Source of the DNA: Bacteriovorax sp.
GTDB lineage: Bacteria; Bdellovibrionota; Bacteriovoracia; Bacteriovoracales; Bacteriovoracaceae
Direction of reading: 5' to 3'
Assembly (NCBI GenBank): GCA_014377485.1
Contig: JACMPM010000029.1
Location: 1 to 64,000, forward strand
Length of the DNA: 64,000 nucleotides
Shown here: positions 45,305 to 53,250 of the stretch, piece after piece
How the letters are laid out: each line of letters opens with the position of its first letter
Position numbering within the stretch: position 1 is the stretch's first letter
Notes under the pieces: model-generated
What the model saw: only the letters and a program-made list of their open reading frames with translations
The model's database searches: none
Told to the model about the DNA's origin: nothing
Program-made: the position numbers and the translations under genes

Positions 45305-45324
45305 AAATGCATTGACCGTGCCAA
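45305..45324 (-). promoter_or_regulatory. Sigma-54-type (-24/-12) promoter candidate
   Basis: The minus strand reads TTGGCACGGTCAATGCATTT. It matches TGGCACG-N4-TTGCA with one change (ATGCA) and has the invariant GG-N10-GC spacing. Transcription would start near 45297, leaving a 27-base leader that contains the AAGGAGG ribosome site before the GTG at 45270. Genes controlled would be the 77-residue protein, the sugar transferase and possibly galE and the PPTase. Confidence 0.65.
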
Positions 45325-45366
45325 ATTTAAGATGTGAAAATCATAATCAAAAGAAAGAAGCTAGAT

Positions 45367-45393
45367 AATCCCCAAGTCATTCTGTCGGGGATT
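45367..45393. repeat. Inverted repeat downstream of uvrB
   Basis: AATCCCC (45367-45373) and GGGGATT (45387-45393) form a seven-bp stem with a 13-base loop. Five T follow on the plus strand, but no plus-strand gene ends here; on the minus strand the tail is only mixed T/C. It may end uvrB transcription weakly or be a protein-binding site near the sigma-54-like promoter. Confidence 0.5.
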
Positions 45394-45650
45394 TTTGGGA
45401 TAATAATTAAATTCATAACTTTAATTATTCATAATGAAAAACTATCAATTTCATACTTAAAGGAAGTTATAGCTTTAGAAATCAGTCTCAATTAAGTTGA
45501 TTTTTTTTGAACCAAAATTTCAAAATATTGGAGAATAGGTTATGAGAAAGTAGGAGTCTTTTATATCTTTAAATTATTAAGTAAATTTTTCCATTATCCT
45601 TCAAGATATTTTAGAAAATATAATATACGTCTCAAATCTCCAGAATAATA

Positions 45651-47789
45651 TTAAAGTAAGATTCTCAGGTCAGTGACCGTTTTAATTTCATCGCGTATTT
45701 TTGCAGCGTCTTCGAAGCGAAGATCACGAGATGCTTCTTTCATTAATTTTTTTAACTCTTCAATTCGTTTATCAAGTGCTTCAGCACTTAAATGAGTCAT
45801 TTCAACCTTTTTCTTTTCGCCCTTACCTCTTTTAGCTCCGCGAAGAGTTTCGATAACTCCTCCGCTTACACTTTTAATAATTGTTTTAGGGGTGATGCCA
45901 TATTTTGCATTATGTTCTTCTTGAATTTTTCTTCGTCTATTCGTTTCACCAATCGCACGCTCCATACTCTTCGTCATTTTGTAGGCGTAAAGTATAACTC
46001 GCCCTTCTGAATTTCTTGCGGCCCTGCCCATCGTTTGAATTAGAGACCTTTCTGAACGTAGAAATCCTTCTTTGTCAGCATCGAGAATCCCCACCAATGA
46101 GACTTCGGGAATATCTAATCCTTCTCTCAAAAGGTTGATTCCAACTAATACATCAAATTCACCAAGCCGCAAGTCGCGGATAATTTCCATACGCTCAAGT
46201 GTAACGATATCAGAGTGCAGGTAGCGAACTCTGATTCCACTTGAAGCATAATATTTTGTAAGGTCTTCTGCTAATTTTTTAGTCAAGGTTGTCACTAAAA
46301 CCCTGTGACCCTTTTTAATCACAGCTCTGACCTCCAATAAAAGATCATCGACTTGGGTGGTGGCATCTCGTACCTCAATAACTGGATCGAGTAGTCCTGT
46401 TGGACGAATAATCAGCTCTACATATTCACCATTGGTTTTTTCTAATTCAAAATTTCCTGGTGTGGCCGAAACATACATCGTAAGGTCTTGCCGCTCTTCA
46501 AATTCATTAAATTTTAAAGGTCGATTATCAAGAGCAGACGGAAGTCTAAAACCATAGTTGACTAAATTTTCTTTTCTTGCCCGGTCCCCACGATACATTC
46601 CACCGGCCTGTGAAACGGTGATGTGAGATTCATCGATAATCATCAAAAAATCACGGTCAAAATAATCAATAAGAGTTGGAGGAGGATCCCCCGCCGCGGC
46701 CCCTGTTAAATGCCGAGAATAATTCTCAATCCCGGAACAAAATCCTAATTCTTCCATCATCTCGATGTCGTAAAGAGTTCGTTGTTCGATTCTTTGGCGT
46801 TCTAATAATTTATCAAGTTTTATGAGCTCTTGAATTCGCTCACGCAACTCAATTTTTATGGCCCCGAGAGCATTATGCATTTTATCAGCGCTTACAACAT
46901 AATGAGATTTTGGATAAATGGTTTCTTTTCTCAAACTCTGTATAACTTTTCCTCGCAAAGGATCGACGATAGAAATTGAATCAATTTCATCTCCAAAGAA
47001 TTCAATCCGAACGACATTGCTTTCTTCATGAGAAGGAAAAACTTCTACCGTATCGCCTCGTACTCGAAAACAGCCGCGGGAAAAATCGATATCATTTCGT
47101 TCATATTGAATGGCCACTAAAGTTTTTAAGAACTCGTCTCGATCGAGAATCTCTCCTACTTCGATTGTTGCCCTCATGGCCGAATATTCATCTTTTGATC
47201 CAATACCATAAATACAAGAAACAGAGGCGACTACAATAACATCATCACGCTCAATTAAACTGCGAGTGGCGCTGTGGCGAAGTTTTTCAATCTCTTCGTT
47301 TACGGCAGAGTCTTTTTCAATATAAGTGTCGGAGCCCGGTACATAAGCTTCTGGTTGGTAATAATCGTAATACGAAACAAAATATTCGACGGCATTATTA
47401 GGAAAAAATTCTTTAAATTCAGAGTAGAGCTGGGCAGCCAGAGTTTTATTGTGGGCCATGACTAAAGTTTTTTTACCTAAGGCCTGAATGACGTTGGCCA
47501 TGACAAATGTTTTTCCAGATCCAGTGACTCCCAGAACAGTTTGTTTTGTTTTTTTGGCAGTAGTGTAGCCTTCAATTATTTGGGCAATAGCACGGGGCTG
47601 ATCTCCAGCGGGAGCAAATGGATTTACAAGATTAAAAACGGTGTTACTTGCAGCTGTTGCTGAAGATTTTTTTGGTGTTTTATCTGCGAGCTTATCTGCG
47701 ATCTTAATTTCAGCCTTTTTCCCAGTCTTTTTACTAATCTTGGGAGCAGTCTTTTTTTGGGCCTTAATGGGAGTTTTTTCTTTATTCAT
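45651..47789 (-). CDS. uvrB: Excinuclease ABC subunit B
   Basis: UvrB is the damage-verifying helicase-like subunit of nucleotide excision repair, cytoplasmic, acting with UvrA and UvrC. The core is complete: [11 protein letters not shown], Walker A GVTGSGKT, the beta-hairpin [33 protein letters not shown]-like segment, helicase motifs ([40 protein letters not shown]) and a C-terminal UVR domain ([20 protein letters not shown]). At 712 residues it is longer than usual, because about 50 Lys/Ala-rich residues precede the conserved [11 protein letters not shown] segment; no internal start is better. Its start is only 26 bp from the divergent lysA start, so the two promoters must overlap coding sequence. 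Confidence 0.97.
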   Translation of the reverse strand: MNKEKTPIKAQKKTAPKISKKTGKKAEIKIADKLADKTPKKSSATAASNTVFNLVNPFAPAGDQPRAIAQIIEGYTTAKKTKQTVLGVTGSGKTFVMANVIQALGKKTLVMAHNKTLAAQLYSEFKEFFPNNAVEYFVSYYDYYQPEAYVPGSDTYIEKDSAVNEEIEKLRHSATRSLIERDDVIVVASVSCIYGIGSKDEYSAMRATIEVGEILDRDEFLKTLVAIQYERNDIDFSRGCFRVRGDTVEVFPSHEESNVVRIEFFGDEIDSISIVDPLRGKVIQSLRKETIYPKSHYVVSADKMHNALGAIKIELRERIQELIKLDKLLERQRIEQRTLYDIEMMEELGFCSGIENYSRHLTGAAAGDPPPTLIDYFDRDFLMIIDESHITVSQAGGMYRGDRARKENLVNYGFRLPSALDNRPLKFNEFEERQDLTMYVSATPGNFELEKTNGEYVELIIRPTGLLDPVIEVRDATTQVDDLLLEVRAVIKKGHRVLVTTLTKKLAEDLTKYYASSGIRVRYLHSDIVTLERMEIIRDLRLGEFDVLVGINLLREGLDIPEVSLVGILDADKEGFLRSERSLIQTMGRAARNSEGRVILYAYKMTKSMERAIGETNRRRKIQEEHNAKYGITPKTIIKSVSGGVIETLRGAKRGKGEKKKVEMTHLSAEALDKRIEELKKLMKEASRDLRFEDAAKIRDEIKTVTDLRILL

Positions 47790-47815
47790 AAAGTATTTCG
47801 AACTACGATCATCCT

Positions 47816-49039
47816 ATGAAAAATATACTCCCTACGCCTCTTCAATACAAAAAAAATAAACTTACCTTTGATGGATTATATTTAGACAAAATTGCCAATA
47901 AGCGCACCACTCCATTTTACCTATACAGTAAAAAAACCTTAGATTTTTACTATAAGACCTTCTTCCAATCGGCAGTGAAACAAGGAATTCCAGAGCCTTT
48001 AGTCTGTTATGCGGTGAAAGCAAACTCCAATATTGAAGTGCTAAAGCGCTTAAAAAAATTAGGCAGTGGTGCAGATGTCGTATCTGTTGGTGAATTAAAA
48101 AAAGCGCTTGCGGCCGGCATAGATCCTCAAAGAATCGTCTTTTCAGGTGTGGCAAAAACAGAAAGTGAAATTCTCTTTGCTCTTAAAAGCGGTAAAAAAG
48201 GGATTTATTCTTTCAATGTTGAGTCCATAGAAGAGTTGGAGCTGATTAATCAAATCGCCAAAAAAGAAAAACGCATTGCCAGGGTTGCTTTTAGATTAAA
48301 TCCCCAGGTTGCAGCAAAAACTCATAAACATATTTCAACAGGAAATAAAACTCATAAATTCGGTTTATTAAAAATTGATATTCTAGAGGCACTGGCCGTT
48401 CCGGGCTTTTGGACTAATACAACTTTAGTGGGACTTTCTATTCACATTGGAAGTCAACTCACTGACATGAAGGCTACCGTTGCCGCGATTAAAGAACTTT
48501 CAAATCTTGCGCACGAAATAGAACTTCCTTTAGAATTTTTAGATGTTGGTGGTGGATTGGGAATTGATTATACCGATGAAGAGCGAATGAAATTAGCTTC
48601 AATCGATCTTTATATGAAAACCGTATCAGTTGCTTTAAAGAAATTTTACTTCGATAAGTCAGAAGATACTCCTCGCATAGTTTTTGAACCTGGAAGAATC
48701 TTAGTTGGAAAGATGGGCGTTTTAGTTTCTCGAGTTGTAAGAACAAAAACTTCTGATAATTGTCACTTTACGATTATCGATGCTGGGATGAATGATCTTA
48801 TCCGTCCGGCACTTTATGAAGCTCATCACGAAGTATTGCCTGAAACAAAATCAAAAAAAATGATCACCACTGATATCGTCGGTCCCATTTGTGAGACTGC
48901 AGACTGCTTTGGATCGAAGAAAAAACTTCCAACGCTTAAAACTGGCGATCTTGTAGTAATCGACAATGCAGGTGCCTACGGTCAAACTATGGCCTCAACT
49001 TACAACGAAAGAGCAATTGCACCAGAAATTTTAATCTAG
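47816..49039 (+). CDS. lysA: Diaminopimelate decarboxylase
   Basis: The 407-residue PLP enzyme converts meso-diaminopimelate to lysine, the last step of lysine synthesis. It has TPFYLYS at the N-terminus, the PLP lysine in CYAVKANSN (about 62-70), ADVVSVGEL, HKFGLL, SIHIGSQL, DVGGGLGIDY, EPGRILVG, the glycine-rich phosphate loop, DAGMNDLIRPALYEA and the catalytic cysteine in GPICETADCFG (about 353-363), ending with GAYGQTMASTYNERA. This fold-III group includes ornithine/arginine decarboxylases, but GPICETAD and DLIRPALY are characteristic of LysA. No clear ribosome site is seen before the ATG. The transporter gene follows after seven bases and is probably co-transcribed. Confidence 0.95.
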   Translation: MKNILPTPLQYKKNKLTFDGLYLDKIANKRTTPFYLYSKKTLDFYYKTFFQSAVKQGIPEPLVCYAVKANSNIEVLKRLKKLGSGADVVSVGELKKALAAGIDPQRIVFSGVAKTESEILFALKSGKKGIYSFNVESIEELELINQIAKKEKRIARVAFRLNPQVAAKTHKHISTGNKTHKFGLLKIDILEALAVPGFWTNTTLVGLSIHIGSQLTDMKATVAAIKELSNLAHEIELPLEFLDVGGGLGIDYTDEERMKLASIDLYMKTVSVALKKFYFDKSEDTPRIVFEPGRILVGKMGVLVSRVVRTKTSDNCHFTIIDAGMNDLIRPALYEAHHEVLPETKSKKMITTDIVGPICETADCFGSKKKLPTLKTGDLVVIDNAGAYGQTMASTYNERAIAPEILI

Positions 49040-49046
49040 GAATATT

Positions 49047-49982
49047 TTGAAAAAAATTCTTTTTATTCTCATTTTAATTTTTTGTTTAACACCATGGTGT
49101 AGTTCTGCAATAGCTCTCTTTTTAGGACTGGCCTTAAGTTTTACTGTGGGAAATCCATTTTCTACACTCACAAAGAAACACACTTCCACACTCCTGCAAT
49201 ATTCAGTTATAGGCCTTGGTGCGGGAATGAATCTAAAAGTTGTAAGCATCGTAGGCTTGCAAGGAATAGGTTATACTGTTACTGGAATTGCTTTTACCGG
49301 ATTGATAGGCTGGCTATTTTTTAAGTTGTTAAAAACTTCCAACAAAGTCTCCATTCTCATTACTGCGGGAACTGCCATTTGTGGTGGAAGTGCAATTGCG
49401 GCCATCTCTCCTATTATCAGCGCAGAAGATCACGATATTTCAATTTCTCTTGCGACTGTTTTTATTTTAAACGCTGCTGCTCTTTTTATTTTCCCCACAA
49501 TTGGTCATGCACTTTCACTTAGCCAACATCAGTTTGGTTTATGGGCGGCCCTTGCCATTCACGATACCAGTTCAGTCGTTGGTGCAAGCATGCAATATGG
49601 AAGTGATGCCTTGCAAATAGCTACCACGGTAAAACTTGCACGAGCTTTATGGATTATTCCTGTTTCGTTTCTTGTGGCCATAATCATGAGAAGAGTTGAA
49701 AAAAGCAAAGAATCAAAAAAAATTAAAAAACCATGGTTTATTTTAGGTTTTATTTTAATGGCAGCGCTTGTTACCTGGGTACCTTCGCTTGAACTTACTG
49801 GCCATCAAATCGCTTCAATCGCCAAGAAGGCCTTAGTCGTTACACTTTTTTTTATTGGTAGCGGCCTCTCCTTAAATTCTCTCAAAGAAGTGGGAGTGAA
49901 GCCTTTGGTGTTAGGAATGGGACTTTGGATAATCGTAGCATCAACTACTTTATATTTAATAAAGTTAAATATTATCCATTAG
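49047..49982 (+). CDS. YeiH/UPF0324-family membrane transporter
   Basis: This 311-residue protein has about ten membrane helices and the motifs of the YeiH/PSE family: LSFTVGNPF, GLGAGMNLKVV, AGTAICGGSAIAAISPII (about 108-125), IHDTSSVVGASMQYG (about 170-184) and LFFIGSGLSLNSLKEVG. Family members are annotated as putative sulfate or organic-anion exporters; a true substrate is not established, so the role stays open. The start is TTG at 49047 with TAGGA five bases upstream. It follows lysA by seven bases. The 3' end overlaps the convergent nitroreductase gene by four bases. Confidence 0.9.
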   Translation: MKKILFILILIFCLTPWCSSAIALFLGLALSFTVGNPFSTLTKKHTSTLLQYSVIGLGAGMNLKVVSIVGLQGIGYTVTGIAFTGLIGWLFFKLLKTSNKVSILITAGTAICGGSAIAAISPIISAEDHDISISLATVFILNAAALFIFPTIGHALSLSQHQFGLWAALAIHDTSSVVGASMQYGSDALQIATTVKLARALWIIPVSFLVAIIMRRVEKSKESKKIKKPWFILGFILMAALVTWVPSLELTGHQIASIAKKALVVTLFFIGSGLSLNSLKEVGVKPLVLGMGLWIIVASTTLYLIKLNIIH

Positions 49983-50767
49983 ATCGTTTTGATAAACTGC
50001 TCACGCGGAAAACGAATTCGTGGGCCGTACATTCCGCCCTCAGCTCTTTTGCCGGCCCCAACAATCATTACAATATGAGCTTTGCTCGGTAGTCCCATGA
50101 TCTTTTTGACCTTAACCGAGTCGTAGCCTTCCATTGGGCATGTATCATAGCCTTGCGAGCGAAAGGCTAGCATGAGATTTTCACAAGCAAGAGAACAAGA
50201 TTTTATCGACCAGACGCCTAGACCAAAAGAACTAATAGGTTCTCTGGGAACCATTCTGAAGAATCCGACAAGTGTATTAAAGATCCATTTAAAGGGCGTG
50301 AGCACGTTGAAAAAACCAACTGTATAAACAAATGGTGCAAGTTTTGAATAATAAAGAATTGCTGATTTTGGTGTTTCCACTGGAAGAGAACTAAAAGTTG
50401 CAAGCATCTGCTTGCAGTGAGCTCTCCAATGATCCGGACGAGCGACACAAACAATTAATTCACTGGCGGTAGTGGCCGCAGGCTGGGAAAAACAGGCAGT
50501 GGCTACATCCTTCTTTATCTGCTCAGACTTCAATCGATAAAATTCCCAAGTCTGTAAATTGGATGAATTGGGCGCAAGCAAGGCCAAGTCCAGGCACTCA
50601 TCGACAATATGATCAGGAATTTTTTCATCCGTAAATTTACGAATTGATCTTCTGGCATATACCAGTTCAATAAAGGCCTGCGGATTAAAATAATCAGCAC
50701 CCTCGTTTTGAAACTGTTCATTGCCCGCAAATTTTCCATCCATTTCTGTAAAAACATTTTTAGACAT
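49979..50767 (-). CDS. Nitroreductase-family FMN oxidoreductase
   Basis: The 262-residue protein has the nitroreductase fold: the phosphate-binding YARRSIRKFTDEKIP (about 33-47), LLAPNSSNLQTWEFYR (about 68-83) and a C-terminal SKAHIVMIVGAGKRAEGG. These flavoproteins reduce quinones, nitro compounds or other acceptors with NAD(P)H, usually as dimers. The middle part (about 130-175, KWIFNTLVGFFRMVPREP) is an insert more hydrophobic than in typical members. The ATG follows the cysS stop directly (TAA-ATG), so it is the second gene of a cysS transcript. The physiological substrate cannot be read. Confidence 0.88.
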   Translation of the reverse strand: MSKNVFTEMDGKFAGNEQFQNEGADYFNPQAFIELVYARRSIRKFTDEKIPDHIVDECLDLALLAPNSSNLQTWEFYRLKSEQIKKDVATACFSQPAATTASELIVCVARPDHWRAHCKQMLATFSSLPVETPKSAILYYSKLAPFVYTVGFFNVLTPFKWIFNTLVGFFRMVPREPISSFGLGVWSIKSCSLACENLMLAFRSQGYDTCPMEGYDSVKVKKIMGLPSKAHIVMIVGAGKRAEGGMYGPRIRFPREQFIKTI

Positions 50768-52210
50768 TTATTTATAGCTCCAAGTCGCTGTAGCATCGGG
50801 ATTGTCTTTTACGACAACTCCAAGTTCATTGAGACGGTTTCTGATTTCATCAGAGCGCTTGTAGTTTTTAGTCGCGCGTACAACTTTTCGCTCTTCAAGA
50901 AGAAGTAAAACTTCTTCATCGTTATCTGAGCTAGTTCCAGATAAATGTTTTCTGGCCACATTTAATTCTACTAAAATTGTATCCGCATGGTCGTGAACTA
51001 AACCTGTGGCGTCTCTCATGAAATTAAAACATTTTTTAACTTCATCAATATAAGACTTTGAAATATCGCCGGTTACCCTGCGATTAAAATCTTTTATCAC
51101 TCCAAAAAAAGTACCCATGGCCGCAGGCACATTAAAGTCATTGGCCAATTCTTCCTGCATGACTTTGAAACTATTTTTTACGCTTTCTACTTCTGTATGA
51201 TCATCAATATCTTTAGGAATCGCATTGGCCACCAAGAGCGCACAATCGTGAATTCTCGCTATTTCTCCAATGGCCTTTGAAATAGAATCTTCCGTCCAAT
51301 CAAGTTTAGAGCGGTAATGAACAGCTAAAAGTATATGGCGAAGAATGGCACCGGAAAAAGATTCGGTGAAAGCTCTAATAGTCACTACGTTTCCTAATGA
51401 CTTAGACATTTTTTCAGAACCAAAATTTAAAAATTCATTATGGGCCCAGTTATGACAAAAAGGACAACCATTGGCCGCTTCAGATTGTGCGATTTCATTT
51501 TCGTGGTGAGGAAATATTAAATCGACTCCACCATGGTGCAGATCAATTGTTTTTCCTAAGTGTTTACGGGCCATGGCAGAACATTCTATATGCCATCCAG
51601 GACGACCTTTCCCCCAGGGAGAATCCCAACTCCAGCCTTCTTCAGGCTTGGCCGGTTTCCACAATACAAAGTCAGAAGGATTCTTTTTTTGTCCATCCAC
51701 ATCGACTCGAATACCGTGTTGAAGTGACTCTAAAACTACTTTTGAGAGTTTTCCATATTCTTTGAATTTGGGAACATCATAATAAACTTCACCATTCACC
51801 ACATAGGCATAACCATTTTTAATGAGTTCTTCGATCATCGAAATAATTTCTGGCATAGATTCAGAAACAGTCGGCGTGACGGTGGCCGGAAGCATCCCGA
51901 GGCATTCCATATCTATGGCGCACTCGCGGATAAATTCATCAGCATGAACTTTGGGATGAATCCCCCTTTGCTTGGCGGCTTCTAAAATTTTATCGTCAAC
52001 ATCAGTATAATTACGAACAAATTTTACGTTGAGACCAAGAGATTTCAATGTACGGTGAAATAAATCCGCAACGACTAGTGCGCGTGCATTTCCAACATGG
52101 AGAAAATTATAAGTTGTGGGTCCACAACTATAGAATAAAACAATGTTAGGATCGATTGGTTTAAAGATTTCTTTCTGACGAGTAAGATTGTTAAAGACTT
52201 TGATTTCCAT
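50768..52210 (-). CDS. cysS: Cysteinyl-tRNA synthetase
   Basis: I take the ATG at 52210 (480 residues) since GGGA lies six to seven bases before it and MEIKVFNNLTRQKE is a normal start; the longer frame opens at TTG. Class I synthetase attaching cysteine to tRNA-Cys. Zinc and substrate residues are present: FYSCGPTTYNFLHVGNAR (HIGH-like HVGN with the zinc Cys), YTDVDDKI, WHIECSAM, HHGGVDLIFPHHENEIAQSEA, NHNEFLN-like WAHNEFLNFG and the KMSKSLGN loop, with the anticodon-binding helices at the end. It is 50 bp downstream of carD, with a hairpin between, and precedes the nitroreductase without a gap. Confidence 0.97.
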   Translation of the reverse strand: MEIKVFNNLTRQKEIFKPIDPNIVLFYSCGPTTYNFLHVGNARALVVADLFHRTLKSLGLNVKFVRNYTDVDDKILEAAKQRGIHPKVHADEFIRECAIDMECLGMLPATVTPTVSESMPEIISMIEELIKNGYAYVVNGEVYYDVPKFKEYGKLSKVVLESLQHGIRVDVDGQKKNPSDFVLWKPAKPEEGWSWDSPWGKGRPGWHIECSAMARKHLGKTIDLHHGGVDLIFPHHENEIAQSEAANGCPFCHNWAHNEFLNFGSEKMSKSLGNVVTIRAFTESFSGAILRHILLAVHYRSKLDWTEDSISKAIGEIARIHDCALLVANAIPKDIDDHTEVESVKNSFKVMQEELANDFNVPAAMGTFFGVIKDFNRRVTGDISKSYIDEVKKCFNFMRDATGLVHDHADTILVELNVARKHLSGTSSDNDEEVLLLLEERKVVRATKNYKRSDEIRNRLNELGVVVKDNPDATATWSYK

Positions 52211-52225
52211 GATAATTCCCAATGA

Positions 52226-52260
52226 GCTCTAGAGTTAGATATTCAGTCTAACATAAGAGC
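52226..52260 (-). promoter_or_regulatory. Hairpin between carD and cysS
   Basis: Directly after the carD stop the transcript can form GCTCT-TAT-GTTAGA, a seven-base loop, TCTAAC-TCT-AGAGC: two perfect stems of six and five bp separated by a symmetric 3x3 internal loop. No T-tract follows, and the cysS ribosome site comes 10 bases later. It could be an RNA-processing or stability element or a weak attenuator. Confidence 0.55.
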
Positions 52261-52734
52261 TTATTGGAAATAAGAATTAATTTTTTCGTTGATTGAATTT
52301 TTATCGAGATTAATAGTAAGAGAAAATTCCTGTGCCAGAAGCTCACGACACTGATCTAACATTTTCTTTTCACCAAAACTTAGTGCTTTTTTATCTCTTA
52401 ACAAGAATAGTTGACGAAGAACTTCAGCAATCTCTAATACAGAGCCGGTCTTAATTTTGGCAGAATACTCTCTGTATCTTCTATTCCAGGTCGAGTTATC
52501 AACTTTTACATCATGATCGACTAAGAGTTTATAAACTAATTCAACTTCTTCATTACCTACAAGCCCACGGATACCTGTTTCACTATCAGTTGGAACCATA
52601 ACGGTCATGCCGTTAGCTAAAATGCGAATAATGTAAAACGTCTTGCGCTCGCTTCCCATTTCTCTTTCTTCAATGTCACAAATCTGACCGACACCGTGGC
52701 CAGGACAGACTGCATAAGCACCGATTGAAAACAT
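52261..52734 (-). CDS. carD: CarD/CdnL-family RNA-polymerase-binding regulator
   Basis: The 157-residue protein has the RNA-polymerase interaction domain of CarD/TRCF (about 1-60: FSIGAYAVCPGHGVGQICDIEER, in part FSIGAYAVCPGHGVG, and KTFYIIRILANGMTVMVP) and a helical C-terminal DNA-contacting part (WNRRYREYSAKIKTGSV, EVLRQLFLLRDKKALSFGEKKML). CdnL proteins stabilise open promoter complexes, often at rRNA genes; this role is known for Myxococcus, Mycobacterium and Bdellovibrio-type relatives. The insertion GSERKTF in the Tudor-like domain is normal. GGAGG five bases before the ATG is a strong ribosome site, and a sigma-70-type promoter lies 29 bases further upstream. cysS follows after 50 bp. 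Confidence 0.93.
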   Translation of the reverse strand: MFSIGAYAVCPGHGVGQICDIEEREMGSERKTFYIIRILANGMTVMVPTDSETGIRGLVGNEEVELVYKLLVDHDVKVDNSTWNRRYREYSAKIKTGSVLEIAEVLRQLFLLRDKKALSFGEKKMLDQCRELLAQEFSLTINLDKNSINEKINSYFQ

Positions 52735-52762
52735 TTAGACCTCCGATTTACAAGTACAGCAG

Positions 52763-52791
52763 ACTATAACGCTTAGAGGCGATCAACACAA
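52763..52791 (-). promoter_or_regulatory. Candidate sigma-70 promoter of carD
   Basis: On the minus strand TTGTGT (52786-52791) and TATAGT (52763-52768) are exactly 17 bases apart. The predicted start near 52756 leaves a short leader with GGAGG before the ATG at 52734. Confidence 0.6.
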
Positions 52792-52876
52792 TGAGCCCTG
52801 TAATATCTACATATGTTACTTAATTTTAAAGGATTTTAGGGTAAGAGTTCCCCGAAATTACCTGTGAGTTCTTTTT

Positions 52877-53137
52877 TTAGCTTAAGATTCTGGCATCCAA
52901 AAAAATCAAATTTAAGAGAGTTGTCTCGGCCTGCGGACATACAGTATGAAAGCATGTATCGGGCAAATCACCAGCTTCGAGCACATAGTAATGGCGATGA
53001 TTGATCTCGGCCATATCTTTTCGCTGATAAGACGTTTCACCCAATTTTTTAAGGATTTCTTGAGCCTTGAAAACTTGATGACTTAATAAAAATATCTTTA
53101 AGTGCGAAGAGAAATTATTATTACAAGTTTTTACAAA
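52877..53137 (-). pseudogene. Possible gene remnant, unknown family
   Basis: A minus-strand frame is open for 86 codons with coding-like composition (for example VFKAQEILKKLGETSYQR, then MAEINHRHYYVLEAGDLPD, and CPQAETTLLNLIFLDAR before the stop at 52877). It has no ATG until 53014, no ribosome site, and is closed upstream by a stop at 53138. It may be the 3' remnant of a decayed gene. I do not recognise the family, and chance openness cannot be excluded. Confidence 0.35.
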
Positions 53138-53250
53138 TCATAAAGGGCCTAATCATAATTTATTTTTTAGCAGAATATAATTCCCATTGACTTACTGCTT
53201 CAACATTGAGACTTCCTCTTTAATTCAAAACGCGCAATTGGAGCCTCCTC

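Larger units (their letters stand above)
45271..45650. other. Intergenic region upstream of the sugar transferase operon
   Basis: These 380 bases hold the ribosome site of the small protein gene, the sigma-54-like promoter (45305-45324) and an inverted repeat (45367-45393). The part nearest uvrB is very AT-rich and without recognisable features or coding frames. Confidence 0.55.
52735..53250. other. Intergenic region between carD and the caspase-like gene
   Basis: This 516-base stretch carries the carD promoter (52763-52791), a minus-strand coding-like remnant (52877-53137) and a TATAAT (53176-53181) that may serve the plus-strand gene at 53251. Nothing else was recognised. Confidence 0.55.

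Noticed and set aside
45367-45396. Inverted repeat with five T as a plus-strand terminator
   Set aside because: No plus-strand gene ends upstream of it; listed only as an inverted repeat.
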